Shown here piece by piece: positions 49,974 through 62,916 of a DNA stretch of 64,000 nt. Origin of the DNA: Syngnathus acus (lineage: Eukaryota; Chordata; Actinopteri; Syngnathiformes; Syngnathidae); assembly GCF_901709675.1 (NCBI RefSeq), contig NC_051092.1:5646491-5710490 (forward strand). Direction: 5' to 3'. Each line of letters opens with the position of its first letter. Position 1 is the first letter of the stretch. Under the pieces are notes generated by a model. The model did no database searches. It worked only from the letters and a program-made list of their open reading frames with translations, and was not told the origin of the DNA. The position numbers were made by a program, and so were the translations under genes.

Positions 49974-51325
49974 GTGTACTCAATTGCCTTTAAAATGATG
50001 TATTATACATGAAATCACGTCAAACATTGACAAAGTTAGGCAGTTTCAATGTTGGCAATTTGAAATCTCTGGTTTTGAGGACAAATGCGTTTAAGGTTTT
50101 GGCACATACAATACTTTCAAAGCTCCATAGCAACCAGTGCCCCTGGAAAAATATTGATCCCAAACTATGAGGAAATGGACCACTGGTAAATTCTAATAGC
50201 AAGTAAGGACATCATCTGAAATTTTAACCTCTTAGAATCTGAGGAAGTTTGACATCTCAACAAGTGAAATAGTGCAAAATGGTCATGTGGCCTCAACCCC
50301 AAAGCATGTTTGAAGATCCCATTAAGTTTACAATTCATTTAGAATACTTATTAATTGCAAACAAATTTAAGAGGTGTCATTTTGAGTAAATACTTAAGGG
50401 CAAGATCTGAAAGTCTTGAAAAACTACACCCTCTCTTTTTTTGTAGAACGTCACCCATGTTTGGCTAGTCAAACATCTACAGCGATGTCAGTGATTTGCA
50501 AATAGAAACCAATCACCTTTGGAATTTCAGTTCGACCAAAACCTTCTTCATCAAGGGCGATTTGTGAGTCTCACCGTGCATGTGAACCTCTGAGATGGAC
50601 AGGAACTGCTACATATTACCACAAAATAGTCACAGCTAAACATCCACACAAAAGGAGTATATGTGTGAGGCATTTCTCCTCATTTGACGTAGCCTGTTTG
50701 GATTAGTGTCACCAGCTAGAGGCCAAACCTAAGCCTCGGGCGCTAAACACAAACTGTGTGTGCATGTGTATGTGCGTAGTGAGGCCAACAGGAGACACCA
50801 GATTCTTCACCAATTAACATCATCAGGACACCACCTCTGACATTTAGGATTGGTATGTTCTCTGTCATATCCTTGAGCACCAAATCATCTTCTCTGAGCG
50901 GCGAAGGTTGGTGAGGATTTGTACACGGCACGAATGTTGATTTCTCGTCAGCTTTTGTAAGGTCGTAAAAGGTCACAGACATACAAACATTCAAATTATC
51001 AATGAAAACTACATTGTGTGAGGGACAGATAGACCGTAGCCAAGTGTTAAGACTAAGCAGTCTGCTAAAATGGCCAAAGCTTCATTTGAAGGATGTGGTT
51101 GGACCAGAGCTACAAACTATTTTTTTTTTCTCAACCCTTTCCAACTTTAAAGAGACTATTGCAAAGCACAACTGGTTTAACTTTCCCAACTGCACTTCTA
51201 TGGTAAAGTAAGCTTCGTTAGCCAATTCATTCTAGCATATAACTGCCAGTTAGAACCTATTTTAATCACTCCACCAGTGGTAACAGACACATGGTTATTG
51301 GCTATTGTACTTTGTCGATTCATGA
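49974..51325. other. Intergenic; no gene seen
   Basis: No coding family, RNA gene or clear repeat recognised apart from short GT-rich runs near 50755. Confidence 0.45.
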
Positions 51326-51592
51326 AACCAGGGGTGTCAAACTCATTTTTTTCGCGGGCCGCATTGTAGTCATAGCTTCTTTCGGAGGGCCATTATGACT
51401 GTCAACCCAAATAAATGTATGAGTACTTCATATTCTATACAGTAAAAGCTACAAAACAAACTGACAAATCACTTGTTTTCAAATCAGACGAGTAAGAACT
51501 GGTCAAATATTTAAAAAAAAAGATATTATTAAAAGTGAAGACAATTTGCAATTCTAGTAATGACACACGAATTTGATGCACAATTTGTCTGT
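51326..51592 (-). mobile_element. Interspersed repeat family A, copy 3 (inverted)
   Basis: It starts CAGGGGTGTCAAACTCATTT and runs, reverse-complemented, through the same blocks as 23170-23426 (GACTGTCAACCCAAATAAAT, ATTCTATACAGTAAAAGC). It ends against a copy of repeat family B. Confidence 0.8.
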
Positions 51593-51659
51593 CACAGACA
51601 TGTTGCAAGCCTACCACCAATTTCCTCATCAGTAGTTCAAACAAAATGGCACCACAAAC

Positions 51660-51775
51660 GACTTCTCGTTTTCCTTCATGCGACATAGTAAGTGTTTTGT
51701 TTTTGTTATACAAGCTGTAGTTACTGAGCCAGCAAATTTGTGATTGGGTAATTTGTCTCCTTCCGATGTAGCAGA
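51660..51775 (+). repeat. Interspersed repeat family B, copy 2
   Basis: CTGTAGTTACTGAGCCAGCA, AATTTGTGATTGG and GATGTAGCAGAAAG align with 39885-40022 and 62133-62273. This is the most diverged of the three. Confidence 0.55.
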
Positions 51776-51779
51776 AAGT

Positions 51780-52913
51780 GTGTGAGAACATTTCACTAGT
51801 GTGTGTAGAAGGATTTCCGTTGTGTGCGTGAGAACACATTTCAATTGTGTGTATTAAAGCATTTCAGTTGTGTGTGAGGTTTTTACTATGGTGTGTGAAT
51901 GTGTTTTTTTTTCATATTTATATATATAAATATATGTGTGTGTGAATGGTAATTCTGAATTATGTACCTAATGGCCCCTCATACACAGCAGTTTGTTATA
52001 AGCCAGGGAGTCGCGTATCAACCCATACTCATTTGTTTTGTCGCAAGAAGCAAACAAAGGCATGAGTGTGTAAAATTCTTGATTTAATTTATTACACACA
52101 CACACCTCACTGTGTGGTCATCTTTTGTGGCATTGGTGTTGGTCAAGTCTACATAAATTGTGCCCTCGCTCTTGCGTTTCAGTAAAAATATGATGGTCTT
52201 ATAGTGCACCATGAGCAACCCTTCACAAATTAGTTCCATTAGTGAACTTGACAAAAAAATAGGATGGAATCACAGTTGTAATGGCAGCATGTGACTGTAC
52301 AGTACATTGACTTTGTGCAGATTGTCAGTGTGAGCTGTCATAGTGTATTGTCGCTAATGTTGATGAGCATTAGGATGATCTATAGGGGGCACGATTTCCC
52401 CAAAGCAAGATTACATCACATCCTCCCACTTGCGTCCTTCATGATGATGTCTTTCTAAATTGGCATGACAATATGACATGATGGGAGCCTTAAAGGAGGA
52501 GAAGAGAAAAATGGCAGTCCAAAGTCAGAGTGAAGGAAAACAGCATAATAGTGTATTCAAGCGAAGCCAATGTTGAATTATTCAACCATTATGATTAAGG
52601 ACAATATTATTTACTTTCTAAATGGTATTGGTTGACACAGGGCTATTCTTGATATGTTTCATGTAAAAAAGACATATCTGTAATTCACGGACTACTCTAC
52701 ATGTATGCAATGGGGAAAAAGTGTGCTTTTTTTGGCTGTGCACATTCCTTATTTTTGTGAGGAATTAGCATTTTAACATGGCTGAAAGCTCCGTCAAGTC
52801 GAGCAGGCATGATCCGGCTCCTTGATGAGTGAAATAAATAAACAACAACCTCATTACAGTGTATACATTTTTTTTTCTTAATTGAATAACTTTTTTTAAT
52901 GTCCTTTCGACAG
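51780..52913. other. Upstream of the first identified ppfibp2 coding exon; nothing coding seen
   Basis: It contains GT/ACAC runs (51790-51945, 52093-52104) and AT-rich sequence. It is probably ppfibp2 5' intron or promoter DNA. Confidence 0.4.
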
Positions 52914-52949
52914 ATGCATATCTGAGGTCAAATGCTACCCACTATTACA

Positions 52950-55900
52950 ATGGAAACTGAGGCTAGTCACATGCTCGAGGCAGCTCTGGAGCAGATGGAT
53001 GACATAATTGCAGGTATGGAACAACCTAATATTCTCATGAACGGTTTATCTAATCAATTTAAGCTATTCCAGTTTTACCCCAGTACTGAATGTTTTTCTC
53101 CTCTTATTCTCAACCACATACACCTCCAGGTTCGAAAGCAACAGCTTTGGAGCTCACTAATGGCGCGTATGACCTTGGTTCTGTCGTGAGCCACACCCCT
53201 CTGCGGGTTCTTCAGTTAGCTGTAGACCTCAAACTTGCTTTGGAGCTCCAACCAAACCAGGAAGAGAGAGAGCGCCTCAGAGCACAATTGCCCACAGATA
53301 CAGCGGAGGCTCTCAAAGACTGGCTCCAGAGTGGAGATGTGAGTACGTCGCGTACGTCCTTGAATGTCAAATCCTGCTCAACTGTCATTTTTCATATGTC
53401 AGGGCAGTGGCCTGCAGAGGGCAGGCCAACGGGGCAGCCACAGCAGTTCTTTTAAAACCTCACCAAAAATAAAGAAAAAATTCAATCATATTAACTTCTG
53501 GATTGTGATGCATTTCAGAATCCCCCTTTGGCCCCTCCCACAGGTGGTGAGCCCATGGGGAAGGGAACAACCATCCCATTTATGTGAAATGAAATCCAGA
53601 AAAGACATTTCTTTGAAATATTAATAATAAAAAAATGGGAATTTTTGCGGCTAAACCCATATTCCACAAGACCAATATTAATCTCAATGCCTTGTTTGGA
53701 ATAGAGGGAGCACGTCCAACAAATAACAAAGAAAATGTTTGGGTTGACTTCTTTTTTAAAGCAATAATATACTTTTTCAAGGTAAGTTTGGCAATACTTG
53801 TCTGGATGTCTCTTTCAATAATAGTAGTTTTGTCCAATTTCACATGGGAAGACAACTTGTTTAGTGACACATAATTTACCATACATAAATTAATATGGAT
53901 AGTTTTCATGGAGGTCTGAGGAATTCAGTCAACTGTTTTTTAAACGTAAAATAGCCACAAGCTATTTCATAGCTGTTCATTCATCATGTTGCTTTTGCTT
54001 TACCTACATGTTATTGGTACTTTTACATACGTTTACTTGTCGTTAGTAAATTTCAGTTGGAAATAAAAGTTGCTAGTCGAGTAACAAGCCGTGCAAATTA
54101 TCCAGTAATCAATCATTTAGTGTTTTCACAGTCCAAAGTCTGTCAGTTGCAGTCCGGTTAGACAGGGTCAGCTGGATGGTCAGAGGGAGGTGAGGAATTT
54201 TGCTATTGTGCAACAGAAAGGCTATTTATTTCCAGCACCATGTATTCTTTTTGTTCCTGGTCAATCTGCTATTTTTTTTTTCATAAGTGACTCTATATGT
54301 CAAATGTTTAGTAAATCGGCTTTACAGATCTGAGGTTGGGGGTTCAAATCCAGGCTCATGCCTTTCTGTGTGGAGTTTGCATATTCTCCCTGTGCTTGTG
54401 TGGGTTGTCTTTGGGTAATCCAGCTTCCTCCCTCAATAAAAAAACAAAACAAATATGCATGTTATCTTCATTGACGACTTCTGATGATTTGAATCAGAAT
54501 GTGTGTTGCATTGGGAATGCATGTAAAACAGGCTGGACTTGCTGACCCCTGGTCTAGAAAGTTTCTTTTGAAGTTGGCCTTCTCAAGTGTTGGTGCCATG
54601 TTACCGTCATGCACCACATGAGCAATTCTTGGGGCGTTGAGCTTGACTAAGCGGGTACTTGAGGCAGAAAAATGAATGATTCAAGCATTATTTTGAACCG
54701 TGGTATGCACATTATTGGAAGACTTGTTTAGGCCCTAAACATGATATCAAAGATAACAATAAGAAAAAAATAACAGAGGGTTAGCTTCGATGAATACTTT
54801 AGCCTTTGTAATGTATGTTAAGCACCACAATTTCTTTCTCCAACTGTTTTTACTGGTACAATGGAAAATACTGTGAAAGAGTGGCTGCATAAAGTTTCCC
54901 AAAGAAGTGGACTATTACCAATTTCCTGTCCCTCGGCCCCTTTGCTCTAACCACTGGTTTTCCTGCGTGTCCTCTCACAACTGCTCTTGTTCTTAATAAG
55001 CTATTTCCGTGGTCTCTTTTATTCTTTTGAATTTAAGGTTTCATAAACTTCCATTTGTTTTTACTGGTTGAGAGACATAAAACTGTTTTTTTTTCTTTTG
55101 TCTTGTGTTGGTTGACCTGCAGAGGCTGCTGTTTTCTTCCTAGAAAGCAGTTCGACAGGATGTGTAAGATACTTTAGTTGGCTGGAAGAGAAAGGTGGAT
55201 CTTGGATCCAGTTTAGCAGCTTCTAAAATCCTGCATTGTTTCAAACAGAAGTTGATCCATCTTTGTTTTTCAACATCGAGTAAATGAGTATGAATTTATT
55301 GTGCAATGGACCCCCCCCCCCCTCTACCCCTCCAAATTGTCATAACATGCGTCTTCAATTTGATATCCATTTTGAACATTAAGTACTTTGCATTAAGGGT
55401 TAGGTATTTTCAGGCAACCTGAGGATGTTTCTGCTAGATGCCATTCACTAAGGTTTTTTGTATTTAATATTTTTTGTAGCACTAAATTGAGCAAACAAAT
55501 AAGCTAGTTAATAAACAAGGTATTTTTTTTTCATATTTGTATAACTTCAATAATATGAACGATCTGAAGAGCTGTTTGGAGCCGAAAGAGCCAGCTAAAA
55601 GAGCCGGTTCTCTAAAAAGAGCCAGAATTTACACTTTAATCCTGCAGCTCACCACATTTCTTGTTTATTTGGGTTCTCACTTCCAACCACACGTTTCACA
55701 GGCTTCACACTGTTTCTGTCCTGCCTCGCCTTCTGACTCTCATTTGATCCATGCCAATTCTCAAACCTTTAATACCAAATACCTCTTTCTCTAAGCACCA
55801 CTATAATGGTCAATATTTATTACTATTGTAAGCCACTCTAACGTTGCAGTTGTAGCTGAACGTGCAGTTTGAACATTAAAACTGTGCTTAAAAATATCGG

Positions 55901-58900
55901 AAAATAAATAACTGTCCTTGATGACGAAATCAACAACTTTTCGCACGTATTAGGAAAAAGAAAGGCTTGGAAGCATTCCCTCTCAGAGGCAATACATGTG
56001 GATTGAAAATAGGTCATATCTTGCTAATTTCTCAACCAATTTTAATAAAGCTTACTGACTTGTCATCGCCACAGCGTGTGCTATCATTAAAGAAAATGCA
56101 TCTTTGAATATTTGCTTTTTCTGACGTCGGAAGCGGAACAGTAAATGGATGGATGGATGTTCATGATGACGGTAATGCCACAAGGTTCCCAGAATGCATT
56201 ACGTACATGGCACGACACGTTCAATTTGCCAAACCATAAAGACATTAGTTCTTCTCATATGTGTGTTTGTCACTGGCGGTTCTAGACAGTTTTACCTGAG
56301 GGGGGTGAGAGGGTGACAGTAGGTTCAGTTGGGAGGGTAAAGGTTAGAACCACATGCACACACACATTTCTAATTCAGGGTTAATTTCATGCATTCCCTG
56401 GCAGGTTTTATTTTATGCGTGTCACATGATGACCATAGCTTACTGTTGACCACTAACCCACTCTGTGTAGGCTATGCAATAACAATCCTCTGCTAGGACT
56501 GCCACAAGTGATTATTTTGCCAATTGGCCAGTGACTGATAGTAGTTGCATTTAATTGATGAATCAGTTCATCTTAATCGCAGCATATCGCTCTGGGACGC
56601 AGCCGCTCTTATATATCTTACAGTGCGAATGATGAATGAATTAAGATGATAGTACATGGTATAAGTTTGATTACACTTTGCAGGATTCCCGACACGCTAA
56701 CTTCCAATGACGGCAGTCCTGTGGCTCAACATTTTTATCTGTATGTGTTAAGTGCGTTTTAAAATAGAACCTGTATCTACAGTGCAAATTGCAATAGAAA
56801 TAGTACAAAAGTATTTATAAATACAAAAATAAATATTTGCAGCCCTATTTTCCTTGGTAACAATAGCATTATGTAGCTATATCCTGCTAGCGGAATCTAA
56901 ACTCCACTATGCCGATTGCCGAGAGTCTTCACGGTCTATTACACTGAACAGTAAAGTGAAGGGTTTCTCGAAAAATAACTTTTTTTTTTGCTTCTGTAAA
57001 CATTGTTAATTGGTCACAACAATTCTAGCCTCTGTGTTGAGTTTTCACTCGTGCTCATACGAGAAGGTGCATCATGCACGTAAATTGCAATTTTTGCCAG
57101 TGGCAGTAGCAATTACAAACTCAAATTCCAGCGGAATGCAGCTTTAAGTGGAAAAACATGATTTTCCACATCTGATCTTTTATTGGCAGTTTTTATGAAT
57201 GTAGGTCTCCTCCCTTGATGATGTCATGAGATGAATAACTGACAGTTTCTGAGTGGCTCCATAGGGGACACAGAAAGGAAACCAAAGTATGTTTACGAGA
57301 CAAAGTGGGATAAAAAAGAAGAGTGAAACATTTATATCACACTTACGCATGTAAATCGATGAGACTTGTATGACATGCTTAGCAGATGTGTGTGGCAGCA
57401 CGCGCGTGTGTGAGAAGCTGACTTTGAACCAAGATGGTCACAAACAGATGACAAAACAGGCAAAACCTTTTTGACCACCCCCTCTTTCTGGGCTTGGCCA
57501 TTTGGCCGCAAGACAGACTGCAGCAGGGCAAGAAGGAAGCTGAGAAAATAGTGCATGAAAGCAAGGAAGGGGTATTTGTTGATAAAAGGGTTAAAAACGA
57601 ACACAAACGGGGGAAAATCGAGGGACAGAATGTAGACAAAGACAGGTCAGTCTTACTGAAGAAGATAACAGGAAGAAGAAGGACTGGGAGGGAGTTTTCT
57701 GCTCAGACAGCAGAGATCTTAAAAAAATGATAGTGAACATTGAAGTCATGCGTTTTCACACGTGACATTACTTTCTTCAAACTTAAGACTTACATGACTT
57801 GGTCTGAATACACACAAAGGGAGAGGGGGAGTGAGTAAGAGAGGGAGAGAGGGAGAGAGGGAGAGAGAGAGCCTCACATTCTAACCAGCTGAGATAAAAT
57901 CCTAGAGGAAATAGGGCAGAAATGGGCTGGGAGCATGGAGACTCCCATTGATGTCTACAAGCACTTCTCGTGGCTCAAAAAGGTAAGTGTTTAAGCTTAA
58001 GTCGATCATTTCAGTGTGATGTCTATCAATCACACATAATGCTGAATCTGTACTTTTACAAGACCGCATAAAAAGAAAACTGTGGTGCTGAAACATTGTT
58101 TTTCTGCCAATTCATTTTCTAGCTTTGATGCATGATGTCATTATGGTCAGTCTTTTGTGTCTTTGTTTTGTTTTTTTAACTAGTTTCCAATTTCATAGCA
58201 GAATTCTCAAGGGGATTTGCAGGAATGCATCACCAAGGCCATGGTATCAGGTTAGGCGAATTAGCCATCAGCTGATTCCTGTTGACAAAGCCGCATCTGT
58301 GATACTACTGCAAGATCCAATCATTGACAGTCACACAAAATCTGCCCTTGTAGCTCGAGAGTCACATTTGTTTACAGGACTAACACAACATTTTCCGATG
58401 ACGGCAGTAGCTTTTGAGCTTTATCGTTGTTGTCGGACACATTGGTTTTATCGTTTTAAATGTCGTGTGTAATGTAGATTGCGTGTCTGGGAGTGAAACC
58501 TTGGTTGAAATTGACACGGGACTAGATAAGCAGAATTGCTTCAACCCAATTCCCTTTTTTGACAAGTCATGTAAAACAAAATGTGAAATGAAGTTTTAAT
58601 AAGTGTGTTGTACTTGCTGAAATAAACAAAATCAAATCAAATTTAAAAAACAAAATTCATAGCATTTTAGCAAGACAGTCGAACATTGATAATGGTAATT
58701 CATGATAAATGTTCTGTGCCTGAAGTTAAATCTATGACTGAGATTATAATAAGGCAGAATTCGGAATGAACTATGTTAAATGAGGCTCCAATGGTCTAGG
58801 CTTGGAACGTTGGGGGTTGATTTAAAAATCGTTTTGCAGACTTTTCATCATATATTAGTCCTCACACACGACATAAGACTTCAGGTCAGCATGCATCCAA

Positions 58901-61900
58901 AGAATATGTACTTTTACAAGACAACATAAGAGGAAACCTATGTGGTGGCCTCTTTTTGTGGCTTTATAGCAACACGTGGAAAAAAAAAAAGGGCTGCCAC
59001 ACTGAAGGGTGTGCTTCCCAAGTCTGTGTTTTTGTCGAATCCGATCTTCTTATATACATACCAAAGCCGAACTTCTAATGTGAACGCAATTTTTCTGTGA
59101 AGTGACAAGCATGCGTATACAGCATGACATCATATGGCACCCAGTGTTTACAGAAGTGTTGCCCCCCCCCCCCCCCCTTTTAGGTCTCAGTCATGACACA
59201 TTTGTTCTTTTACAGCACCTCCCCGCTCCCATGTAGTATTTGTCAGCTATAAAGCATTTCAGCACGTACTATTTTATGCTCTTCTGACTGCAATGGCTTT
59301 CACGCCCAACTGTTTTGTCAAACAGTTGTGACGTTTTTGGATGAAATTAGAGTTGACCTGCAATATGAAGATAGCCTACCTAGCCTAGTCAACGTCTCTA
59401 GAACTTTTGAGATTCACAAGCAGTGAAATAATTACACGTGAAGATTATTGATCTGATGCTATTGTTTATCTAAAGTACAAGGATAGCTATAGAAATCTTA
59501 CTGCAGGAATGCAACACTATTTTGTGCACTATTGTCCATATCCTGTGTGTCTATAGTGGTGTGATAGACAGGCATTGCGTTAGTCGTGTAAATGGGGTGC
59601 TGCATGTTGTATTTTTCAGCATTCTTTAGCACTCGTGTCATACATTGCTCCACCCATGATGTAAAAAAAAAAAAGCATTTGTTGCATGTACATTGCACAG
59701 CTTTTTGAAACAGTGTTGGAGCATTTTGAAACCCATCGCACATCCCATGTCGACTTCATTTAATATAAGAGGTTTAGATTTTAGATATGCATGGTTGGGA
59801 AATATGAGCCCGTCCTCAAAAATGCTTTCTTTAAATTTAACTTAGGTTATAGTAGTTTGTGGGAAGGCAAAACCTTTGACAGTTGTCACACAAGCCGACA
59901 GGTGACAGAGAAATAGTCAGTTTTCTTTTATCAGTCCCAAGTGCCATTGACAGTTTATTTTCGTCTGCTGAAAGCGTGTGATTGACGCACACATGGATTA
60001 CGTCCAAGCATGCAAAGTTCAAATGGATGTAGATAGGTCAACCTACAATATTAAGGCTTAACCTCACATGCCAGGATTCCTATCAAAATTCATTGTATTC
60101 TTCATACAATCATCACAAATATCACTAAAGTCATCACCCTATCTTTCTGCCAGCCTGTTTATTCATATTCTGAATAACTGCCTCCTTTTGGTCACTAGAA
60201 GATTGTCAGCATGATACATGATTTGTTTAAATCCTAAATTTGGGATCTTCTCAATTAAAGATTATGTTTTAAGAATTTAACATTTTCCATGGCTAAGAAG
60301 TTGGTAGCCTCAAACATAAAATATATATACAGTACGTATATATAAATCTTCAATTTGAATTCCTAGGATGTTTCACAACATGCAACAACAAATCCTGCCT
60401 GGTTGTCTTGAGATGCAATGTCTGAATGAATGAGACCTCTTATGACATTTCAGCAGGCTACCTTGTGCTTTGTGAAAGACTTGTTTTTATGTGAGTAGCC
60501 CTTACAGCATGCCCTCAGAAACATCTTGCTCTAGACACATTGGTGCCTTTGACATTAAAAGAAAAAGAAATCAAGCACCTTGTGACCCTGATGCATTTAA
60601 ATTGCCCTAGTGATAATACAATCTTTTTTCCAGTTGTATAACACCAAACATTAAAAGACAATCACAAGCTCTGTATTTATTTTCATCTCGAATAGAATGT
60701 TTTACACTCTGGTCCTGGAGCAAAATCCTAATGGGTTAAGCTACTGCCGCCTCCAATCCTGGCCACTCATCTCTTAACTTGATTAACTCCATGTTCTTAA
60801 ATCCCAAATGTTGATATCCTGTTTCAAAAGCAGTAAGAGTCATAATAATCGTTGGATCTTTTTGATTTATTTTTAGAAATGTAGTCAATGCTGTGCAAAG
60901 TGTTTGTTGATGAATCAAGTCCCAACATATTTAAGGCAAATTGCTAAGTGGCAGGGGCATTGTTGATTCAGTCTCTCAAGTTCATGATGTCTAAAGAACA
61001 ATAAGACATCAGCTAGGGAATTGCAATTTAGTCAAATATCAATATGTATAGAAACATCATCATTTTCAAGTGTTCCTTGCTACTTTTTCTAGAAATTGCT
61101 TAGGGTTAGGGTTGTTTGACCTGTAGACAAGATTCTCAATCAACTATTTCATTAGGACCCATTAGGTCAATAGACAATGAAGATATAATCACCTCAACTG
61201 ACATAACAATTATATTTCTGCTCTCTGTGTTTGTCCAGGTGAACCTGTGTCCTCCTTCCAACAATGAAACCTACCAAGAGCGACTGCTCCGTCTAGAGGG
61301 TGACAAGGAGTCCTTGGTTTTACAGGTGAGCAATTTCTTTGTGTCGTGTGTGTGTGTGTGTGTGTGTGTGCACGCGCGCACGTGTAAATTTACTTTTAAT
61401 ATTATTTATCTCTAAAAAGATGAATTCACTTGTGTTTGTGTTGATGCAATCATTGAAAGTGTAAATGGGATTAGTCTGGAAGGTTTGGTGCCACACTTGA
61501 TACACATCTGAGTTCCTGGGTGTGAAGATTATATGTTGTTCCAAATAAAACATGCCTGAACGTCTTTGACCCATTCAAGCATGTACTTGCATTCACTGGT
61601 TGCTGTTAACACCAGATGATATAGTCACCAGACACTTCTTTCACCTTAATAGGTACTTCATGCAGCTTTGATAATTACAATGTTCACCTCTAAATTGAAT
61701 GAATCAGCTTGGTGTATTTTTTTGTGCACAAACCAAACACAAAACTGAAACTGACAAAATGGAATTCTCATTGTTTTTATGTGACCACGGTTGGTGATAC
61801 CCAAGGTGCCCGGAACTTGTTTTTCCAGATTGTCTGTGTGCAGTTTGGTCCTTTTGCTGTTATCAGTGCAGCTTTCACCTGCTTCACTTACAGGCCTACT

Positions 61901-62916
61901 TGTGTGTACATAATTTGTGATTTTGTTATAGCACCTAGTGGAAAAAATGAACATGCATAAGATTATTTGTAATCAACCATGAGAGAGTTCATGAAAAAGG
62001 AGCTTCACATTCAAATAAATGTGTAGAATTTTGTGCTCGTCTCGTGGTAAACGAATAGAATGCAATGACCAAAGGTCAAAGTGCATGCACGATGATGCCA
62101 CATAGTGATGCAAGTAAAATGCCATTACAAATGACAAAGTGCATTGGATTTGTTACACACACTGTAGTCATTGATCCAGCAAATTTGCAATTTGCCATGT
62201 TTGTCCAATTTAGGCATCCGTAGCAGATGTCAGCACCCTGTACAGTGAGGTGCGACCCATGTTGTATAATTAGACCTACAATTATATAAAACAATGCATA
62301 TTGATAGAACATATATTTTTTGCATACTACTGGATAATTATTCGTGGATTTTTACAATGAATGAATCTAAACTGTCTACACACTGTCCTTTTAACAAGCG
62401 TGCCTTAGGTTAGAAAATGGCTGCGGGGTTGACTGTAATGGGAGTTGAAGTGACAGTGAATCAGCTCCTGAGGAGGAATTCCACACAATTTCTTAGAAAG
62501 GGGTATGTGTCTGTCTGTTTGCATGTCTGTAATTTGTAGGCTTGGCAGGATGTGAGTGTCATGTCATGGGGATCATTGTAAATGTCTAGCTCAGATTCCT
62601 TCGCGATAGACTTGCTGAGTAATAAAAGGGTGTTGTTGAGTTGAGGAATCTCATGTTTGATATTATCTTTTTTTGTTGACCGATGAAACAGAACAAGGGA
62701 ATGTTGTTATGCAAGCTGGTAAAACGTTGTTTAATGACGTTTTCTGTTCATTGACTAATTCTACTGTGTAAATGTAATAATAAATAATTGTGCCACCTTT
62801 AGGTAAGTGTACTGACGGACCAGGTGGAGGCCCAAGGGGAGAAGATCAGAGATCTAGAAAGCTCCCTTGAGGAACACAGACGGAAACTAGCCTTCACTGA
62901 GGAGATGCTGCAACAG
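52950..62916 (+). CDS. ppfibp2: Liprin-beta-2 (PPFIBP2), N-terminal part; gene continues beyond the window
   Basis: Scaffold protein of the liprin family that pairs with liprin-alpha and acts at cell-matrix and synaptic sites. Four coding exons read in frame: 52950-53013 (METEASHMLEAALEQMDDII), 53130-53338 (GSKATALELTNGAYDLG ... DTAEALKDWLQSGD), 61239-61325 (SNNETYQERLLRLEGDKESL) and 62803-62916 (VSVLTDQVEAQGEKIRDLES ... FTEEMLQQ). The first is 64 bases and phase 1; the others end in phase 0. SHxLEAALEQMD and SNETYQERLxRLEGDKESL fit liprin-beta-2 better than beta-1. The last two exons open the conserved coiled coil; the SAM domains lie outside the window. The methionine at 52950 has a good context (ACAATGG); an in-frame ATG at 52932 would add six residues. 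The exon begins at 52914 with a four-codon upstream frame (ATG CAT ATC TGA). The a/b paralogue is undetermined. Confidence 0.9.
54318..54432 (+). mobile_element. tRNA-derived SINE fragment (same class as 47617-47812)
   Basis: GGGTTCAAATCCAGGCTC (box B), then TTTCTGTGTGGAGTTTGCAT, ATTCTCCCTGTGCTTGTGTG and GGTAATCCAGCTTCCTCCC. The box A head is missing, so it is 5' truncated. Plus strand, sense to ppfibp2. Confidence 0.8.
55551..55642. repeat. GAGCCGAAAGAGCC-type hAT-like repeat fragment
   Basis: Repeated GAGCCGAAAGAGCC / AAAGAGCCGGTTCTCT / AAAAGAGCCAG words, as in a common fish non-autonomous hAT family. Boundaries are approximate. Confidence 0.5.
57825..57871. repeat. (GAGAGG)n purine-rich tract
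   Basis: GAGAGGGAGAGAGGGAGAGA-type run about 65 bases upstream of the candidate alternative ppfibp2 start exon. Confidence 0.85.
57935..57982 (+). CDS. ppfibp2: Candidate alternative first coding exon of ppfibp2 (16 codons)
   Basis: ATG in a strong context (AGCATGG) opens METPIDVYKHFSWLKK and ends exactly at a consensus donor AAAAAG|GTAAGT in phase 0, the phase required by the 61239 exon. An in-frame TGA lies about a dozen codons upstream, so this ATG would be the first in its frame. It would give a liprin-beta-2 form lacking residues from the first two exons. I do not recognise the peptide; no transcript evidence. Confidence 0.4.
57983..61238 (+). other. ppfibp2: ppfibp2 intron; no further gene
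   Basis: AT-rich intron with a C run at about 59161-59177 and a short TTAGGGTTAGGG near 61100. No coding exon of a known family was seen. Confidence 0.45.
61345..61385. repeat. (TG)n microsatellite
   Basis: TGTG run followed by CACGCGCGCACG, directly inside the intron after the 61239-61325 exon. Confidence 0.9.
62133..62273 (+). repeat. Interspersed repeat family B, copy 3
   Basis: GATTTGTTACACACACTGTA, GTCATTGATCCAGCAAATTT and CCATGTTTGTCC match 39885-40022 closely. Intronic in ppfibp2. Confidence 0.7.

Larger units (their letters stand above)
53339..57934 (+). other. ppfibp2: ppfibp2 intron (first part) with a possible extra exon at 53403
   Basis: It starts right after the second coding exon. 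A 64-base mini-intron could join the acceptor TATGTCAG (53402) to an in-frame stretch GSGLQRAGQRGSHSSS, but no convincing donor follows. The rest is AT-rich, with C runs near 55310 and repeat fragments listed separately. Confidence 0.4.

Noticed and set aside
57494-57730. 78-codon Lys-rich frame upstream of the candidate ppfibp2 alternative exon
   Set aside because: No recognised motif and no consistent splice link to liprin exons; probably chance in purine-rich DNA.
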